A stretch of 64,000 nt of DNA from Marixanthomonas spongiae (GCF_003095375.1 NZ_QEHR01000003.1:1-64000); one strand, 5' to 3'. Positions 1 to 10,430 are shown, counted from the first letter of the stretch. The notes: generated from the sequence alone by a model not told the origin. Numbers and translations are program-made.

Positions 1-1
1 C

Positions 2-43
2 AGTGAAAACGGTGCCATCACTAAACAGTTGATTAAAGAATAA
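2..43 (+). CDS. C-terminal end of an upstream gene (partial)
   Basis: An open frame enters from the left edge and stops with TAA at 41-43. Only 13 residues are visible, ending in GAITKQLIKE, so the family cannot be told. A strong terminator hairpin begins 40 bp downstream, which fits the end of a transcription unit. The reading frame is inferred from the absence of an earlier stop and from the terminator position. Confidence 0.5.
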   Translation, partial: SENGAITKQLIKE

Positions 44-82
44 CCTGTTTTTATACCTTAGTTTATCAGTTATATTCAAAAT

Positions 83-108
83 GCCCGGGGGACAACCTCC
101 GGGCTTTT
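83..108 (+). terminator. Rho-independent terminator
   Basis: The arms gcccgggg (83-90) and cctccgggc (96-104) form a GC-rich stem with a short loop, followed by a T-run at 105-108. It closes the transcription unit that ends at 43 and insulates the lipoprotein gene downstream. Confidence 0.85.
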
Positions 109-268
109 ATTTGTACTAGTTGGTAACCATACCACCAACAAATATTGATTTCTTACCCTGTCTATGTGAAAAAAGACAAGTTCATGTAGCAGCGCACTGC
201 CCAACAATTTTATGATTATTTTAAAGGCACCGTACGTACAAAACCGTACATTTAAAAAAACAAACGTT

Positions 269-754
269 ATGAAAGGTCTCACAATCACCATACTTGCAAC
301 GGCAATGTGTCTTTTTACGATTGGCTGCAACACTTCGAACAAAGAAAAACCTTCCCCAAAAGCAAAAACAACCAGCCAACTCAACAAGAAGAAACCAAAA
401 GGTTTACAAAAAGGGTGTTATGTATATAATGACAACAGATCCACTATTTCATTGCACGTAATAGAAAAGGAAGATACCATTACAGGCACGTTGTTGATTG
501 CTTTGGCTGAAAAAGATAAAAACACAGGCACCTTTTCAGGACATATAAAAGACAGTGTATTATTAGCCGATTATTTTTTTGAATCGGAAGGGGTGGAAAG
601 TGTTCGCGAAGTGGCTTTTAAAATTAAGAACGACACCTTAGTACAAGGCTATGGCCCTATGGAACTGAAAGACTCCATACAGGTTTTTAAAAATCCAAGT
701 TCGCTTACTTTTGATGCGGAGTTTCCGTTGGTAAAAAAGGCATGTGTGGATTAA
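269..754 (+). CDS. Small hypothetical lipoprotein
   Basis: This encodes about 161 residues of unknown function. The ATG at 269 is preferred over in-frame codons further upstream because it begins a typical lipoprotein signal, MKGLTITILATAMCLF, with the acceptor cysteine in TIGCN at about residue 21. A lysine-rich linker follows (KEKPSPKAKTTSQLNKKKPK), then a beta-rich domain of about 110 residues. The mature protein should be membrane-anchored on the periplasmic side or exported. It stands alone between a terminator and a convergent operon, and its stop overlaps the stop of the phospholipase gene by 4 bp. I do not recognise the family. Confidence is high that it is a lipoprotein gene and nil for a specific activity. 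Confidence 0.75.
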   Translation: MKGLTITILATAMCLFTIGCNTSNKEKPSPKAKTTSQLNKKKPKGLQKGCYVYNDNRSTISLHVIEKEDTITGTLLIALAEKDKNTGTFSGHIKDSVLLADYFFESEGVESVREVAFKIKNDTLVQGYGPMELKDSIQVFKNPSSLTFDAEFPLVKKACVD

Positions 755-1761
755 GGTTTATTTGCAGTTACTTTTGGCGGCTTCACCACAAACGGTGTAA
801 ACCAATCCCAGGTCACACCAATTGAAAACCGTGGAAAACTATCGACAAACCGGTAGTTATAATCATCAAAGCCAAACGTGAAATCGGCAAAGAAACCTAA
901 ATCGGTGTCCCAAGGATACAGTATGCCGTACGTTTTAGAACGGTATGGCTCAGTTGAGGGATGGGAGCCAAAATGCAAGAACACCTCCTGCCCTACTGTA
1001 TAGCGCATGTTTTTATAATAATCGGTAAACTCATAGACCAGCTCCAGCTGGTGCCGGCCGTAAATAGCAATATCTTTTGGGTTGTACCCTCCAAAATCAA
1101 AAAGCCCCATAAAATTGTTGTGGTACAGTTGATAGGTGAGCGTGTACGAATGTATTCGCTGTGGATTGTTATCGGCATCAAAACGGTTTATCCTATAGTT
1201 GAATGACAAGCGGGACAAGTTGGTGGAAAAGTTGCCGTTCGTTCGGTTTAGAATAGCCGAAAGGTCGGTAGTATCGGTGATGGTGTCGTACACGGCCTGT
1301 CCTTCTTCCGATTCATCTTCAAATTCAGTACTGAACGCTGCGCCCGTTTGGCCATTACTGTAATGCCCTGTCTCAATGGCCATGGTAAGGAAGTTATTGT
1401 TGTTGGTTCTTAATATGGTCTGCCAGCCCAATAGAGCTTTATACGATGGGGTTTTAACGGGTTTGGAGTTTTCTTGGTACATCCGCAATTGCGGTTGCAA
1501 ACTCAGGTAAAAAGCATCGCCTCGTACAATGCTGTCCCTGGTGAGTGATTTTCGGATGTCGTTATACACTCCGTAATATACCACGGGTTTGGCATCGAAA
1601 AGGATTTGTTCATACTCATTATTACCAAAGCCTGCTGATAAATAAGGCCGTTGGGCAATGGGGTAATAATCCTTAAACGCTGAATAATCCACTTCGTCTT
1701 TTGTTTGACTCATAGCACTAACGGTTAAGAACAAAAAGAAGGTTGCAACAACAAATTTCAT
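751..1761 (-). CDS. Outer-membrane phospholipase A (PLA1 family)
   Basis: The 336-residue protein begins at ATG 1761 with a signal peptide (MKFVVATFFLFLTVSAMSQ); a longer in-frame extension would bury this signal. The motif GHYSNGQTG, with H133 and S135, matches the catalytic His and Ser of the OMPLA family (pattern HxSNG). The rest alternates aromatic and polar residues as expected for a beta-barrel, and the protein ends in a barrel-like strand followed by a short tail. OMPLA enzymes hydrolyse phospholipids that reach the outer leaflet. The start lies 34 bp after the tamL stop, and the gene is probably the last of a tamB-tamL-pla operon. Linking a phospholipase to the TAM machinery is reasonable because TamB-like proteins are implicated in phospholipid transport to the outer membrane. 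The third catalytic residue, Asn, was not assigned with certainty. Confidence 0.8.
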   Translation of the reverse strand: MKFVVATFFLFLTVSAMSQTKDEVDYSAFKDYYPIAQRPYLSAGFGNNEYEQILFDAKPVVYYGVYNDIRKSLTRDSIVRGDAFYLSLQPQLRMYQENSKPVKTPSYKALLGWQTILRTNNNNFLTMAIETGHYSNGQTGAAFSTEFEDESEEGQAVYDTITDTTDLSAILNRTNGNFSTNLSRLSFNYRINRFDADNNPQRIHSYTLTYQLYHNNFMGLFDFGGYNPKDIAIYGRHQLELVYEFTDYYKNMRYTVGQEVFLHFGSHPSTEPYRSKTYGILYPWDTDLGFFADFTFGFDDYNYRFVDSFPRFSIGVTWDWFTPFVVKPPKVTANKP

Positions 1762-1795
1762 ATTAAATCTATACGGTTTATGAATAGGAAAGAAT

Positions 1796-4084
1796 TTAGA
1801 ATGGATAGCCAATGGCAAAGTTAAACACCGGTTCGTCAACTTTAAAATCGAAACGTTCTCCTTCTTTAAGTGCAGGATCGTGAAATGGCGCTGCTAGATC
1901 GAACCGTAGCACAAACCCTTGTATGTCAATACGCAACCCTATGCCTGCACCCATTCCCAGTTCATTGATAAAATTGGACGTGAATTTGCCTTGGCCACCC
2001 AAGGCTTCATTGGCTTTGGAGGTCCAGATGTTTCCTGCATCGGCAAACACGGCTCCTTTTAAAAAAGAAACCAAGGGGAATCGGTATTCGATATTGGCCT
2101 CTAAGCGAATGTTTCCGGTCTGGTCATAATACGAATCGGGATTGTCGCTCCCGTCGTAGGTTCCTGGTCCCAACGAACGTATTTGGAACGCCCGCACGCT
2201 ATACGGCCCACCCGAAAAATACTGCTTAATGTACGGCAACACTTCCGAGTTTCCATAGGCATATCCATATCCCGCAAACAACCGGGTGGCGATGGTCTGC
2301 TCTTTTCCGAAGTTATAATGATACCTCCCATCAATATCGGCTTTGGCGTATTGGGCATACTCCAAGCCCAGAAAGGTTTTGGAAGCCGTTTCATCGTTCT
2401 CTTTTCCAAATAAACTAATGGAATTCCCGGCGACATCCAATGTGGCGTTCAAGTAAAACTGGTGGGTGTCCTGCGTGTCCACCATCCCGTTGTAGGTAAA
2501 GGAATAGGTGAGTCCAGAAATGAATTCCTGATCGAAACTGCGCTTTAAAAACGGGTTGTCTTTTAAAATAGCATCAAACTCCTTAGTAGTATTGGAGAGC
2601 TTGGTATAATTAATGGATATTGGGTTAATATCGTGCGTAACATACCGATTGGCATTCCACGAATAGCCAAAAAGCGCCGTACCGGAAAGCAAGGTGTACA
2701 GTTTGCTTCGGCTTAAATAATTAACGCCAATACTGGTTTTGGTTTTGGGAATGGAATATTCAAAAAAATCGTTGTTTATTTTTATAGGGAAAATCACCCG
2801 CGGAAAAATAAGTTCGGTTTTTAAGCCTAGGTCGATACTGCTACGCCCCGTGTTTCCGGTGCTGCCCCCGGCCTGAAACTCGTAACCACCATTTGCCGTA
2901 ATGTTTAGCGTTTCGCCACCTTTAAATAAATTGCGATTGCTGAAAGTAAGCGCCAAATGCGGCCCGGCAAAGTTGTTCGATTTGGTAACGCCTTGCAATT
3001 CGGCTCGAATGGCGCGTTTGTTAAGTGGTGACAAGAAAATATTGGTTTCTAATATACCCAAGGAGTCGGTGGCCGATGAATCTTTTACTTTATACTGAAT
3101 GTTGACAAATTTGTACGCCCCAATGGTGGAAAGCCTCCTCGCGGTATTCTTGGAGGTTTTGGGGTCGTAATAATTGCCTTCTTCCAGGGTTACAAATGGG
3201 TCTAAGTATTTTGGCTTAAAGAATGTTCCTTTTTGAATGTAATTTTTATCCTTATACCGCACTGTGTCCATTTCCGAAGAATCGACCTCCACATCTTTGT
3301 GGGGATAAATGTTCACTTCTGAAATTTTATACGGAATAATGGCCTTAGTGGGCACTTCTTTTTTCAGTCTTAAATACAGATCGAACTTTTTATTGTCGTA
3401 CTGGTTGGTATCGGCTTCAAAAATAAGAAAGCCCGGGTTGAAATTATAATAGCCTTTTTGCTTTAAATCGCTGTCTATGCGTTCGCGCTCGAGTTTCATG
3501 TTCGAAAGGTCAAAGCGCATGCCCGGTTGCAGCTTGGTCTCTCCTACACTGGTTTGCAAATCGGTGTACAACGGCTGTGGCACGCTGTCCAATTGGTACG
3601 ATGCCATAGTGTAAGGTTTGGGTACGGTAACGGTATAATCGATGGATGCCTCTTTGTTTTTTTCATCCACATTAAACTTTGAACTTGCCGAACTGTAAAA
3701 AAACCCACGGTTTTCCAAACGGTTGAGCAATATTTCCTCTACTTGATAGGGTTCTACGTCGCTTTGGTAAACCGGCTCCTCGCCTATTTGTTTGTACAGC
3801 CATTTGTTTAAAAAACCGGGCGTGGAATCCTGTACCTTATAATAATAGTATAGCCCGGGATACATGCCCAAAAACTTTTTGTTTGGTGTAGGCCGCAAGG
3901 TTTTTTCCAAGACTGTTTTTAATTGTCCGCGGTTTTTAATGGTGGAATCGGCCTTGATTTCCACTGTGCCACCGGTGTATAGTCTTTCTTCTTCCGGAAT
4001 GAACTTTTTAACGCTACACGCTTGAGCCAAGATCCATACACAGGCGATTAAAATAAGTTTTTTATGTGTTGTAAATACCTTCAC
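1796..4084 (-). CDS. tamL: TamL-type BamA/TamA-family lipoprotein (D15 surface antigen)
   Basis: This 762-residue protein has a lipoprotein-like N-terminus (LILIACVWILAQAC, cysteine near residue 23), POTRA-like segments in the first ~400 residues and a C-terminal D15/Omp85 barrel. The barrel contains YFSGGPYSVRAF, the equivalent of the Omp85 VRGY/F lid motif, and the protein ends in an aromatic strand, FNFAIGYPF. In Bacteroidota the TamA role is taken by such a lipidated Omp85 protein. The start codon is GTG (4084-4082), immediately after the tandem TAA TAA stop of tamB, so translation is probably coupled. The lipobox (AQAC) is non-canonical. Together with TamB it should form an inner-to-outer membrane complex for barrel insertion or lipid transport. 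Confidence 0.88.
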   Translation of the reverse strand: MKVFTTHKKLILIACVWILAQACSVKKFIPEEERLYTGGTVEIKADSTIKNRGQLKTVLEKTLRPTPNKKFLGMYPGLYYYYKVQDSTPGFLNKWLYKQIGEEPVYQSDVEPYQVEEILLNRLENRGFFYSSASSKFNVDEKNKEASIDYTVTVPKPYTMASYQLDSVPQPLYTDLQTSVGETKLQPGMRFDLSNMKLERERIDSDLKQKGYYNFNPGFLIFEADTNQYDNKKFDLYLRLKKEVPTKAIIPYKISEVNIYPHKDVEVDSSEMDTVRYKDKNYIQKGTFFKPKYLDPFVTLEEGNYYDPKTSKNTARRLSTIGAYKFVNIQYKVKDSSATDSLGILETNIFLSPLNKRAIRAELQGVTKSNNFAGPHLALTFSNRNLFKGGETLNITANGGYEFQAGGSTGNTGRSSIDLGLKTELIFPRVIFPIKINNDFFEYSIPKTKTSIGVNYLSRSKLYTLLSGTALFGYSWNANRYVTHDINPISINYTKLSNTTKEFDAILKDNPFLKRSFDQEFISGLTYSFTYNGMVDTQDTHQFYLNATLDVAGNSISLFGKENDETASKTFLGLEYAQYAKADIDGRYHYNFGKEQTIATRLFAGYGYAYGNSEVLPYIKQYFSGGPYSVRAFQIRSLGPGTYDGSDNPDSYYDQTGNIRLEANIEYRFPLVSFLKGAVFADAGNIWTSKANEALGGQGKFTSNFINELGMGAGIGLRIDIQGFVLRFDLAAPFHDPALKEGERFDFKVDEPVFNFAIGYPF

Positions 4085-4087
4085 TTA

Positions 4088-7000
4088 TTAGTTGTTGTTT
4101 GTTGTTTCTTTTGTCGTTTTCTTCTGCTGGTTTGCCTTTTTATCTTTCTCAGTCTTGTTCTTTTGCTTCGCTTCCTGCTCTTCTTCTTTTCCCGATTGCG
4201 AATGGAACATGGCATCCCAAAGATCTTTAAACTCGTTGAACTCTTGGGTGAAAATAAGGGCGATTCCCGTTACAATGGTCTGTCCATCAATAACGTTTTC
4301 AAATTCATTTCTTCGGAAACCTTTTAAGCGGTACCGACCATTTTCGGTTAAAATATATTCTAAACTCACATTCCCTATAAGCGGTGTAGGCTCTCCAGAG
4401 GAACTGCTGCCCTGCAAATCCACTTCACTACCTACACTTACAATTAGCCGGTCGTTAAACAGTTTTTTCTTAGCGGCGATATCCAATTGGGTGCGCTCCT
4501 GTGGGGTGTCGCCTTGATAATCGGTGTAGCTGTCCAGACCAAAGTCAAGTTCCACGCCGGTATCACCCAACAGCTTATCTGAAAAAACATTCAATTGGTC
4601 AGAGAGCGCATCGTTAATGTTATCACGTGCAATGGTAGCCGCTCCTCCCCTGCTTCCGTCACTGCCGGGTTCAGGGTAAAAACGGTTGAGCACCAATAAA
4701 GAAAATACTTGTTTGTTCAGTTCGTTTTCCTGTTGATTTAATTGCTGGATACGGCCATAGACCTGTCCGCCAATGGAGCCTTGTTCATCTTCGGGCATAT
4801 CCAAGTTAAATGAAATTTTAGGCTGCATCAACTCGCCATCAACATTCAAATACACATAAAACGGCAATACCTGCCTGTACTTCCCTTTTACCGATGGGTC
4901 TGCGCCTGAAGTTTGCGCGGCCATTAATGGCGAGGCCGAAGCTTCCACATCATAAATGGCGCGCACGTCGAGTTTGGCGTCAAAAGGGTCACCAGACCAC
5001 GAAATACGGCTGCTTGGCGCTAATTCGAACCGTCGATTTACCAATTTGTATAAATTCATTTCATAATGGCCGTCGGCAACTTCATATACGCCGCTTAAAT
5101 TCATGCGACCATTGGGGTTCATGGAGAAATTAAATTCCCCTTCACCCGACACCTGAAAATTATCACCTGTTTCTTCATCAATAATGATTTTGAACTGTGC
5201 TTCTTTCCCCACGTTTAATACTGCCGAAATGTCAAAACCGGTAACCGTGGCCGTTTGTTCTTCGGTTCGGGTTAAAATGGCATCGGGGTTCTCCCGGTTT
5301 ACAAAGATGACCACTCCGTCGCGCTCTTCAATGTTCACGGCGGCAGATGGCAATATATAGGTAACATTGGTATCGTCGTTTACCGTAAGCGAGCCTTTTA
5401 AAACAGGAACCTGCAAATCGCCGGTAAGGGTGGCATCGGCACTAAAAGTCGCTTTTCCGTATAAAAAGTCGTTGTCTTCCTCGGTGGCGTTCAACACTTG
5501 AAAATTATCGGCAGTCAACTGTAGATCAAACGTTGGGTTTACCAAGTTTTCAGTTCCTATGTTGCCCGACACGGCAAAGGTGTTCCCATTTTCATCGGCA
5601 ACGGTAAAGTTGTTCATGGAAAGGCCTTTGTTATCCACGGTAAGCTTTTCGTCTGCCAAAGTAAATGCGGCGTTGAATTTGGCCACTTTAAAATCGGCAT
5701 TGTTAAAATTGAGCGTTCCATTGTAAATGGGGTTGTTCAACGTACCTTCAATGTTGAATTTTCCCGTAAACGAACCATCGGCTTGGGTGATTTCCCCCTG
5801 CGAGAACCCTTCCAAGGCTTTCATTTTAAACTCGTTGATGTCGATATCCAAATTCAGTTTGGGGGTTTCGGCCGTCGCCAAATATCCACCGGTAACATCC
5901 ATATCAATAGCGCCTTCTTTTAAGGCAGCGTTAAAATCGTAGCGATTTCCGCCAGTAGCATCGGCATCAACGCTCAAGGTGCCTAAATCCACATCCATTA
6001 AACTGAATTGTTGAATGTCCACATCGGCCAAAAGCCCTGTGCTTCCAAAAACATCTTCCAATACCACTTGCCCGTTGAGCACGCCTGTGGCGAGCGTTTC
6101 TTCTGGATTCAGGTAATTGAGGAACTCGCTTAATTTGAAATTTTCAAAAGTAACGCCAATATGGTCCTTTTCGTTGGGCAGTTTGTCGGTAAATTCCAAA
6201 GATTGGTCTTTCCTGCTGAAACGGAAGTCATTGAATTCGATTTTATTTTCCGATATTATAATTTCATTGTCTTTTGGGGTGTTCCAAGGGTTTTTCTGTA
6301 CGATCAACGAGTCTGGGTTTACGTGAAACCGAAGTTTATCACTGGTACCCGTGATTTCAGATTTTACCTGAATCAATTTATCGTCTTTGTGATAGGATAA
6401 AAAGTCCAACAACAGCTTATCGCCTTGCTTTTCGCCTTTTATTTCGGTTCTGTCAATGGCCAAGGGCCCGGCATTGATGGCCTGGAAGCCCGCGCGGTAC
6501 TTAAAGGTTTCTTTTCCGGTTTCCACCGCCACCACAAGGCTGTCCAGCTCGTTGCCGCCATAGTTGATGTGCGGGGCCGTTACATTGGCGGTGAGCTTGC
6601 GTTCTTTTTCTTTGAAATTAAGCGCCAGGGAAATGGTGTCCATATCCTTTACGTTGACAAGAAACACCTCGTTTAAAACGGGCGACTGCCGTATGGTACC
6701 GTTTACGAATAAATTCACCGGATTTTTTAAGGTATCGACATTGACCGGTTTTTTTGAAAAATAACTGGCAATGTGCTTTTGAACGGCCGTACTAAAGCGT
6801 TGCGGATCGGTATTCGACTCCAGTGTGAGATTGAGCATCTTGTTATCCACCCATACCGAAGTGGTGTCCTTGCTTACGTGTGCCGTGGCCAGAAAGTCGC
6901 CCAACAGGTAGCTTTTGTTGTCATAGACCACCACGCCATCGCCAATGGTAGAAATCACGTCAAAACCATCTTCATCGCTAAAAAATTCTGCATTAAACTG

Positions 7001-9184
7001 CATACCAGCCCGCACGTAACGGTCCATTAGCCCCAAGGCTTGCAGGTCGGCACCTATTAAGTTGAGGTCCAAGCTGGCTTCGGGCGCTACGGAATCCAGT
7101 TTTACCGTGCCGTTCAAATCCAAGTTCAGGTTTTTATCTTTGTATTTTGAAGTTATATCAACTTTTCCATTCTTCACGTTCCCGGAAATTTTAAGGTCCC
7201 GAATGTTGTAATCGTTCATCTGGAAGCTGTCCACCACCACTTCGGCCGTAGCATCCAGGGTGTTGATGGTTGCCCCTCTTCCTTCTGCTGTTGCCGTTAG
7301 CGAAAGGTTTCCAAATTGTTCGTCCTGCAACAATGCGCCAATATTGTATTCCTGTATGTTGAAATCGGCGTTGAACGCTATTTCATCTGTATTTTTAAAG
7401 TTTCCTTCAATAATCGCGATCCCTTGTGAGGTAGTTAGTTTTGCTTCTGCGGAAATATCCTCTGGCGTACCACTTGCTGTTCCCGTTAAGGATACGTTTT
7501 TAGGTAATTGTACGCCCAGTTCTTCTTCTGAAACAAACTGAACCACATCGCTTTTTACCGTTTCAGCCGTGAATGATGGCACATTAAAAGAAAGCTCATC
7601 GGGTTCCGTTGCATTATAAATCGTTGCTGTGGCTGAAACATAGGTGGTTTTCCCCCAATTGACTCTTGCTGACGGGACTTGCAACGCACGCAACACCCCG
7701 TTGGCTTGTATGTTCCCGGAAATAGGGCGTTTGCTGGCGGTTTTAAGGTATTCGTTGTTTTTTAAATCGGGTTGAAACTGAAAGACATCTTCTAAGTTCA
7801 CTTTAAAAGAAGGAAAGTTGACCGCGGCTTTGGTGGTTTCGGGTGTTTCGAGAAAGGAATCCAAACTAGCATAATTCAGCTTGGCATTTCCAGAAAGGCT
7901 GCTGTTGTTGGCGGCAACCGAAAGATTGGACACGTTCAAATCAGTATCGGTAACGGTAAGGTTAAGTTGGGCTTTGTGCAATGCATTGCCCGAAGCTTCC
8001 TGAAACGAAAGCTTCTCTAAATCCAATCCGGCTGTTTTGTTTTTCAATGAAATATCTGAAGCTTGAAGCCTTAAATTTGATATTGAAATCGCGTTGGGAT
8101 TAAAGTTACCACGAATGGGTTTTGCGCCATCCACCGAATAGCTGATGTTGTTTTCAGAAAAATCAATATTGTCAACAGCCACGGTAACCTCTGGCCATAG
8201 GGATGCATTTTTGGGGGCCACGTTTTCTTCTATTGCTGACGTATCTTTAGCAACTGTCTTGGTCTCAATCGCAATGATCGATTTTTTTAGTTCTACATCA
8301 CCAATTTCAAAATCTTGGTTTTTTAGGTCAATCTTGGGTATTTCGGCATAAAAATCTATCAAGTCCACATCTGCTTTAAGTCCTTGCCCCATATCTTGAT
8401 AGTTGGCAAACACGTTTTCGATGATCAAATCGTCTATCGCCAAAAAGGGCAACGGGACATCCTCGGCAGGTTGTGTGGGAGGCACCGGACTTTGAATATA
8501 TTTTATCCTACTGTTTTTTATAACCGCATCTGAAGCCCTGAAATCCATAGTTTCCAGGTCGGTGTTGTCCATTTCAAGTTCCAATTCCCCGATAACAAAT
8601 CGACTATCGATACCCAAAACGGCATCGTTGTAAACAATATCAAAATCTTCAAAGTTTAAATCCCCAATAATAATGTCCATAGGTGCCGAGGTGGTGTCGG
8701 TTGCAACGGCTGTGGTGTCTTCTGCAGCAAAGGCATCGATCAAAAACTGAAAGTTATATCCCGCAACCGAGTCTTTTCTAATGATATTGGCACGCAACCC
8801 TTCCCAATCGACCGATTCTACACCGACACCCTTTCCGCGTATCATGGGCAAAAGCGGGACGTCTGCTTCCAACGACTTGGAATAGACCAGGGTATCGCCT
8901 TTTTTGTCTTCGAGATATAATCCTTTTAGCATCACATCGCCATCAAAGGTGACAAACAACTTGTCTATTTCAACCTTGGTATTGGTTTTATTCTGAACAT
9001 AGGAAACAACCTTGTCAACGATTATGCCCTGCCCCCAAGGGCTTCGGATAAACAGCACCAACAGGATAAGGAATATCAAGATGCCCAGCATAACCCGTGC
9101 GAAGCGCCGGAGGATGCGGTATTTCTTCCTGCTTTTCTTTTTGTTGGGTTTTTTATCGTTGGTCTGTTCGTTGGTATCTTTCAA
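4088..9184 (-). CDS. tamB: Translocation and assembly module protein TamB (DUF490)
   Basis: The protein has 1698 residues. A very basic N-terminus (KKPNKKKSRKKYRILRR) precedes one membrane anchor at about residues 31-47. A long repetitive beta-rich body follows, as in AsmA-like/TamB proteins, and the C-terminal DUF490 region lies at roughly 1230-1620 with the characteristic GEFNFSMNPNGRMNLSGVYEV stretch broken over several strands. The C-terminal tail is lysine/glutamate/glutamine-rich and low in complexity. The start appears to be TTG at 9184, since no ATG is available upstream in frame before the basic segment. TamB proteins span the periplasm as a hydrophobic groove and work with TamA/TamL. 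It is the first gene of the tamB-tamL-pla unit. Confidence 0.92.
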   Translation of the reverse strand: MKDTNEQTNDKKPNKKKSRKKYRILRRFARVMLGILIFLILLVLFIRSPWGQGIIVDKVVSYVQNKTNTKVEIDKLFVTFDGDVMLKGLYLEDKKGDTLVYSKSLEADVPLLPMIRGKGVGVESVDWEGLRANIIRKDSVAGYNFQFLIDAFAAEDTTAVATDTTSAPMDIIIGDLNFEDFDIVYNDAVLGIDSRFVIGELELEMDNTDLETMDFRASDAVIKNSRIKYIQSPVPPTQPAEDVPLPFLAIDDLIIENVFANYQDMGQGLKADVDLIDFYAEIPKIDLKNQDFEIGDVELKKSIIAIETKTVAKDTSAIEENVAPKNASLWPEVTVAVDNIDFSENNISYSVDGAKPIRGNFNPNAISISNLRLQASDISLKNKTAGLDLEKLSFQEASGNALHKAQLNLTVTDTDLNVSNLSVAANNSSLSGNAKLNYASLDSFLETPETTKAAVNFPSFKVNLEDVFQFQPDLKNNEYLKTASKRPISGNIQANGVLRALQVPSARVNWGKTTYVSATATIYNATEPDELSFNVPSFTAETVKSDVVQFVSEEELGVQLPKNVSLTGTASGTPEDISAEAKLTTSQGIAIIEGNFKNTDEIAFNADFNIQEYNIGALLQDEQFGNLSLTATAEGRGATINTLDATAEVVVDSFQMNDYNIRDLKISGNVKNGKVDITSKYKDKNLNLDLNGTVKLDSVAPEASLDLNLIGADLQALGLMDRYVRAGMQFNAEFFSDEDGFDVISTIGDGVVVYDNKSYLLGDFLATAHVSKDTTSVWVDNKMLNLTLESNTDPQRFSTAVQKHIASYFSKKPVNVDTLKNPVNLFVNGTIRQSPVLNEVFLVNVKDMDTISLALNFKEKERKLTANVTAPHINYGGNELDSLVVAVETGKETFKYRAGFQAINAGPLAIDRTEIKGEKQGDKLLLDFLSYHKDDKLIQVKSEITGTSDKLRFHVNPDSLIVQKNPWNTPKDNEIIISENKIEFNDFRFSRKDQSLEFTDKLPNEKDHIGVTFENFKLSEFLNYLNPEETLATGVLNGQVVLEDVFGSTGLLADVDIQQFSLMDVDLGTLSVDADATGGNRYDFNAALKEGAIDMDVTGGYLATAETPKLNLDIDINEFKMKALEGFSQGEITQADGSFTGKFNIEGTLNNPIYNGTLNFNNADFKVAKFNAAFTLADEKLTVDNKGLSMNNFTVADENGNTFAVSGNIGTENLVNPTFDLQLTADNFQVLNATEEDNDFLYGKATFSADATLTGDLQVPVLKGSLTVNDDTNVTYILPSAAVNIEERDGVVIFVNRENPDAILTRTEEQTATVTGFDISAVLNVGKEAQFKIIIDEETGDNFQVSGEGEFNFSMNPNGRMNLSGVYEVADGHYEMNLYKLVNRRFELAPSSRISWSGDPFDAKLDVRAIYDVEASASPLMAAQTSGADPSVKGKYRQVLPFYVYLNVDGELMQPKISFNLDMPEDEQGSIGGQVYGRIQQLNQQENELNKQVFSLLVLNRFYPEPGSDGSRGGAATIARDNINDALSDQLNVFSDKLLGDTGVELDFGLDSYTDYQGDTPQERTQLDIAAKKKLFNDRLIVSVGSEVDLQGSSSSGEPTPLIGNVSLEYILTENGRYRLKGFRRNEFENVIDGQTIVTGIALIFTQEFNEFKDLWDAMFHSQSGKEEEQEAKQKNKTEKDKKANQQKKTTKETTNNN

Positions 9185-9296
9185 TTTTATGTAACGTGCT
9201 TTTAACTTAAGAAATCACGTACAAAATATGGCTTTCCGCAAAACTATTTAGTTATAGAAATGATAAGTTTTTGAGAATTCTTTCAGAAGAGAAACA

Positions 9297-10343
9297 TTAT
9301 TGAGCGGTTTTGGGATAATACTTCTTCCGAAGCCAAAAAGAAACCCGAACCAATAAAATTAATGCGGGTACTTCAACCAAAGGCCCAATAACCCCGGCAA
9401 AAGCTTGCCCAGAATTGAGACCGAATACCGCAATGGCGACTGCAATGGCGAGTTCAAAGTTGTTTCCGGCCGCTGTAAAAGATATGGCTGCATTTTTATC
9501 ATAGTCTGCCCCCATTGCTTTACTGAAGAAAAAGCCGATACCGAACATTACAGCAAAGTAAATCAATAATGGAATGGCGATAATTACCACGTCCATGGGT
9601 ATTTCAACGATCAATTCCCCTTTAAGGGAAAACATGATTACAATCGTGAACAATAAGGCAATCAAGGTCAAAGGTGAAATAGCCGGAATAAATGTTTGGG
9701 TGTACCACGTTTCGTCTTTCAGTTTTACCAAAATAAGCCGACTTAAAATCCCCATTAAAAACGGAATCCCGAGATAAATAGCGACGCTTTCTGCTATGGT
9801 TTCGATTGAAATATCGACAATAGCTCCTTCAAAACCAAATAATGGCGGTAGTTTGGTGATAAACAGCCAAGCGTAAAAACTATAGGCAAATACTTGAAAA
9901 ATACTGTTCAATGCTACCAAGCCAGCGCCGTATTCACTACTTCCTTCGGCAAGGTCGTTCCATACCAACACCATCGCAATGCAACGTGCCAGCCCAATAA
10001 GGATAAGCCCTACCATATATTCCGGATACTCCTGTAAAAAAGTTATCGCCAGAACGAACATCAATATTGGGCCGATCACCCAATTAAGAATCAAGGAAAT
10101 GGAAAGGATTTTTACGTTTTTAAACACCTTTGGGAGCAAAGCGTAATTTACTTTTGCCAGTGGCGGATACATCATGATAATCAATCCGATGGCAATGGGG
10201 ATATTCGTGCTACCGGAACTAAAAGAATCTACCACTTCGGGAAACGAAGGATAAAAATACCCAATCCCTACGCCTATTGCCATGGCTATGAAAATCCAAA
10301 GCGTTAGGTAATTGTTTAAAAAGCTTAGTTTTTTTTTCTGCAT
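9297..10343 (-). CDS. acr3: ACR3-family arsenite efflux transporter
   Basis: This 348-residue protein is almost entirely hydrophobic, with about ten predicted membrane helices, the normal size for the ACR3 class of arsenite permeases. The sequence [13 protein letters not shown] carries the conserved membrane cysteine (C121) that ACR3 proteins need for arsenite extrusion, and the second half contains [17 protein letters not shown], another family signature. It is the last gene of the minus-strand order arsR-DUF6428-acr3, which supports arsenite export driven by the membrane potential. No arsenate reductase (ArsC) gene lies in this operon, so arsenate reduction would have to be encoded elsewhere. 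Confidence 0.95.
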   Translation of the reverse strand: MQKKKLSFLNNYLTLWIFIAMAIGVGIGYFYPSFPEVVDSFSSGSTNIPIAIGLIIMMYPPLAKVNYALLPKVFKNVKILSISLILNWVIGPILMFVLAITFLQEYPEYMVGLILIGLARCIAMVLVWNDLAEGSSEYGAGLVALNSIFQVFAYSFYAWLFITKLPPLFGFEGAIVDISIETIAESVAIYLGIPFLMGILSRLILVKLKDETWYTQTFIPAISPLTLIALLFTIVIMFSLKGELIVEIPMDVVIIAIPLLIYFAVMFGIGFFFSKAMGADYDKNAAISFTAAGNNFELAIAVAIAVFGLNSGQAFAGVIGPLVEVPALILLVRVSFWLRKKYYPKTAQ

Positions 10344-10352
10344 AGTATTTTT

Positions 10353-10382
10353 AGTGCCCTGAGCAGAGCCTGAGGGTACGGG
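10353..10382. repeat. Short intergenic dyad with CCTGAG direct repeats
   Basis: Within the acr3/DUF6428 gap lies ccctgagcagagcctgaggg, flanked by further g/c-rich bases in an AT-rich spacer. It is a partial dyad, with CCCTGAG and CTGAGGG halves. Flavobacterial genomes often carry short dispersed tags of this kind. It may fold in the ars mRNA, but there is no T-run to call it a terminator. Confidence 0.4.
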
Positions 10383-10430
10383 CTATAAATCTTTGAATAT
10401 TAAATATATGGTTTTTGTAAACACCAAACA

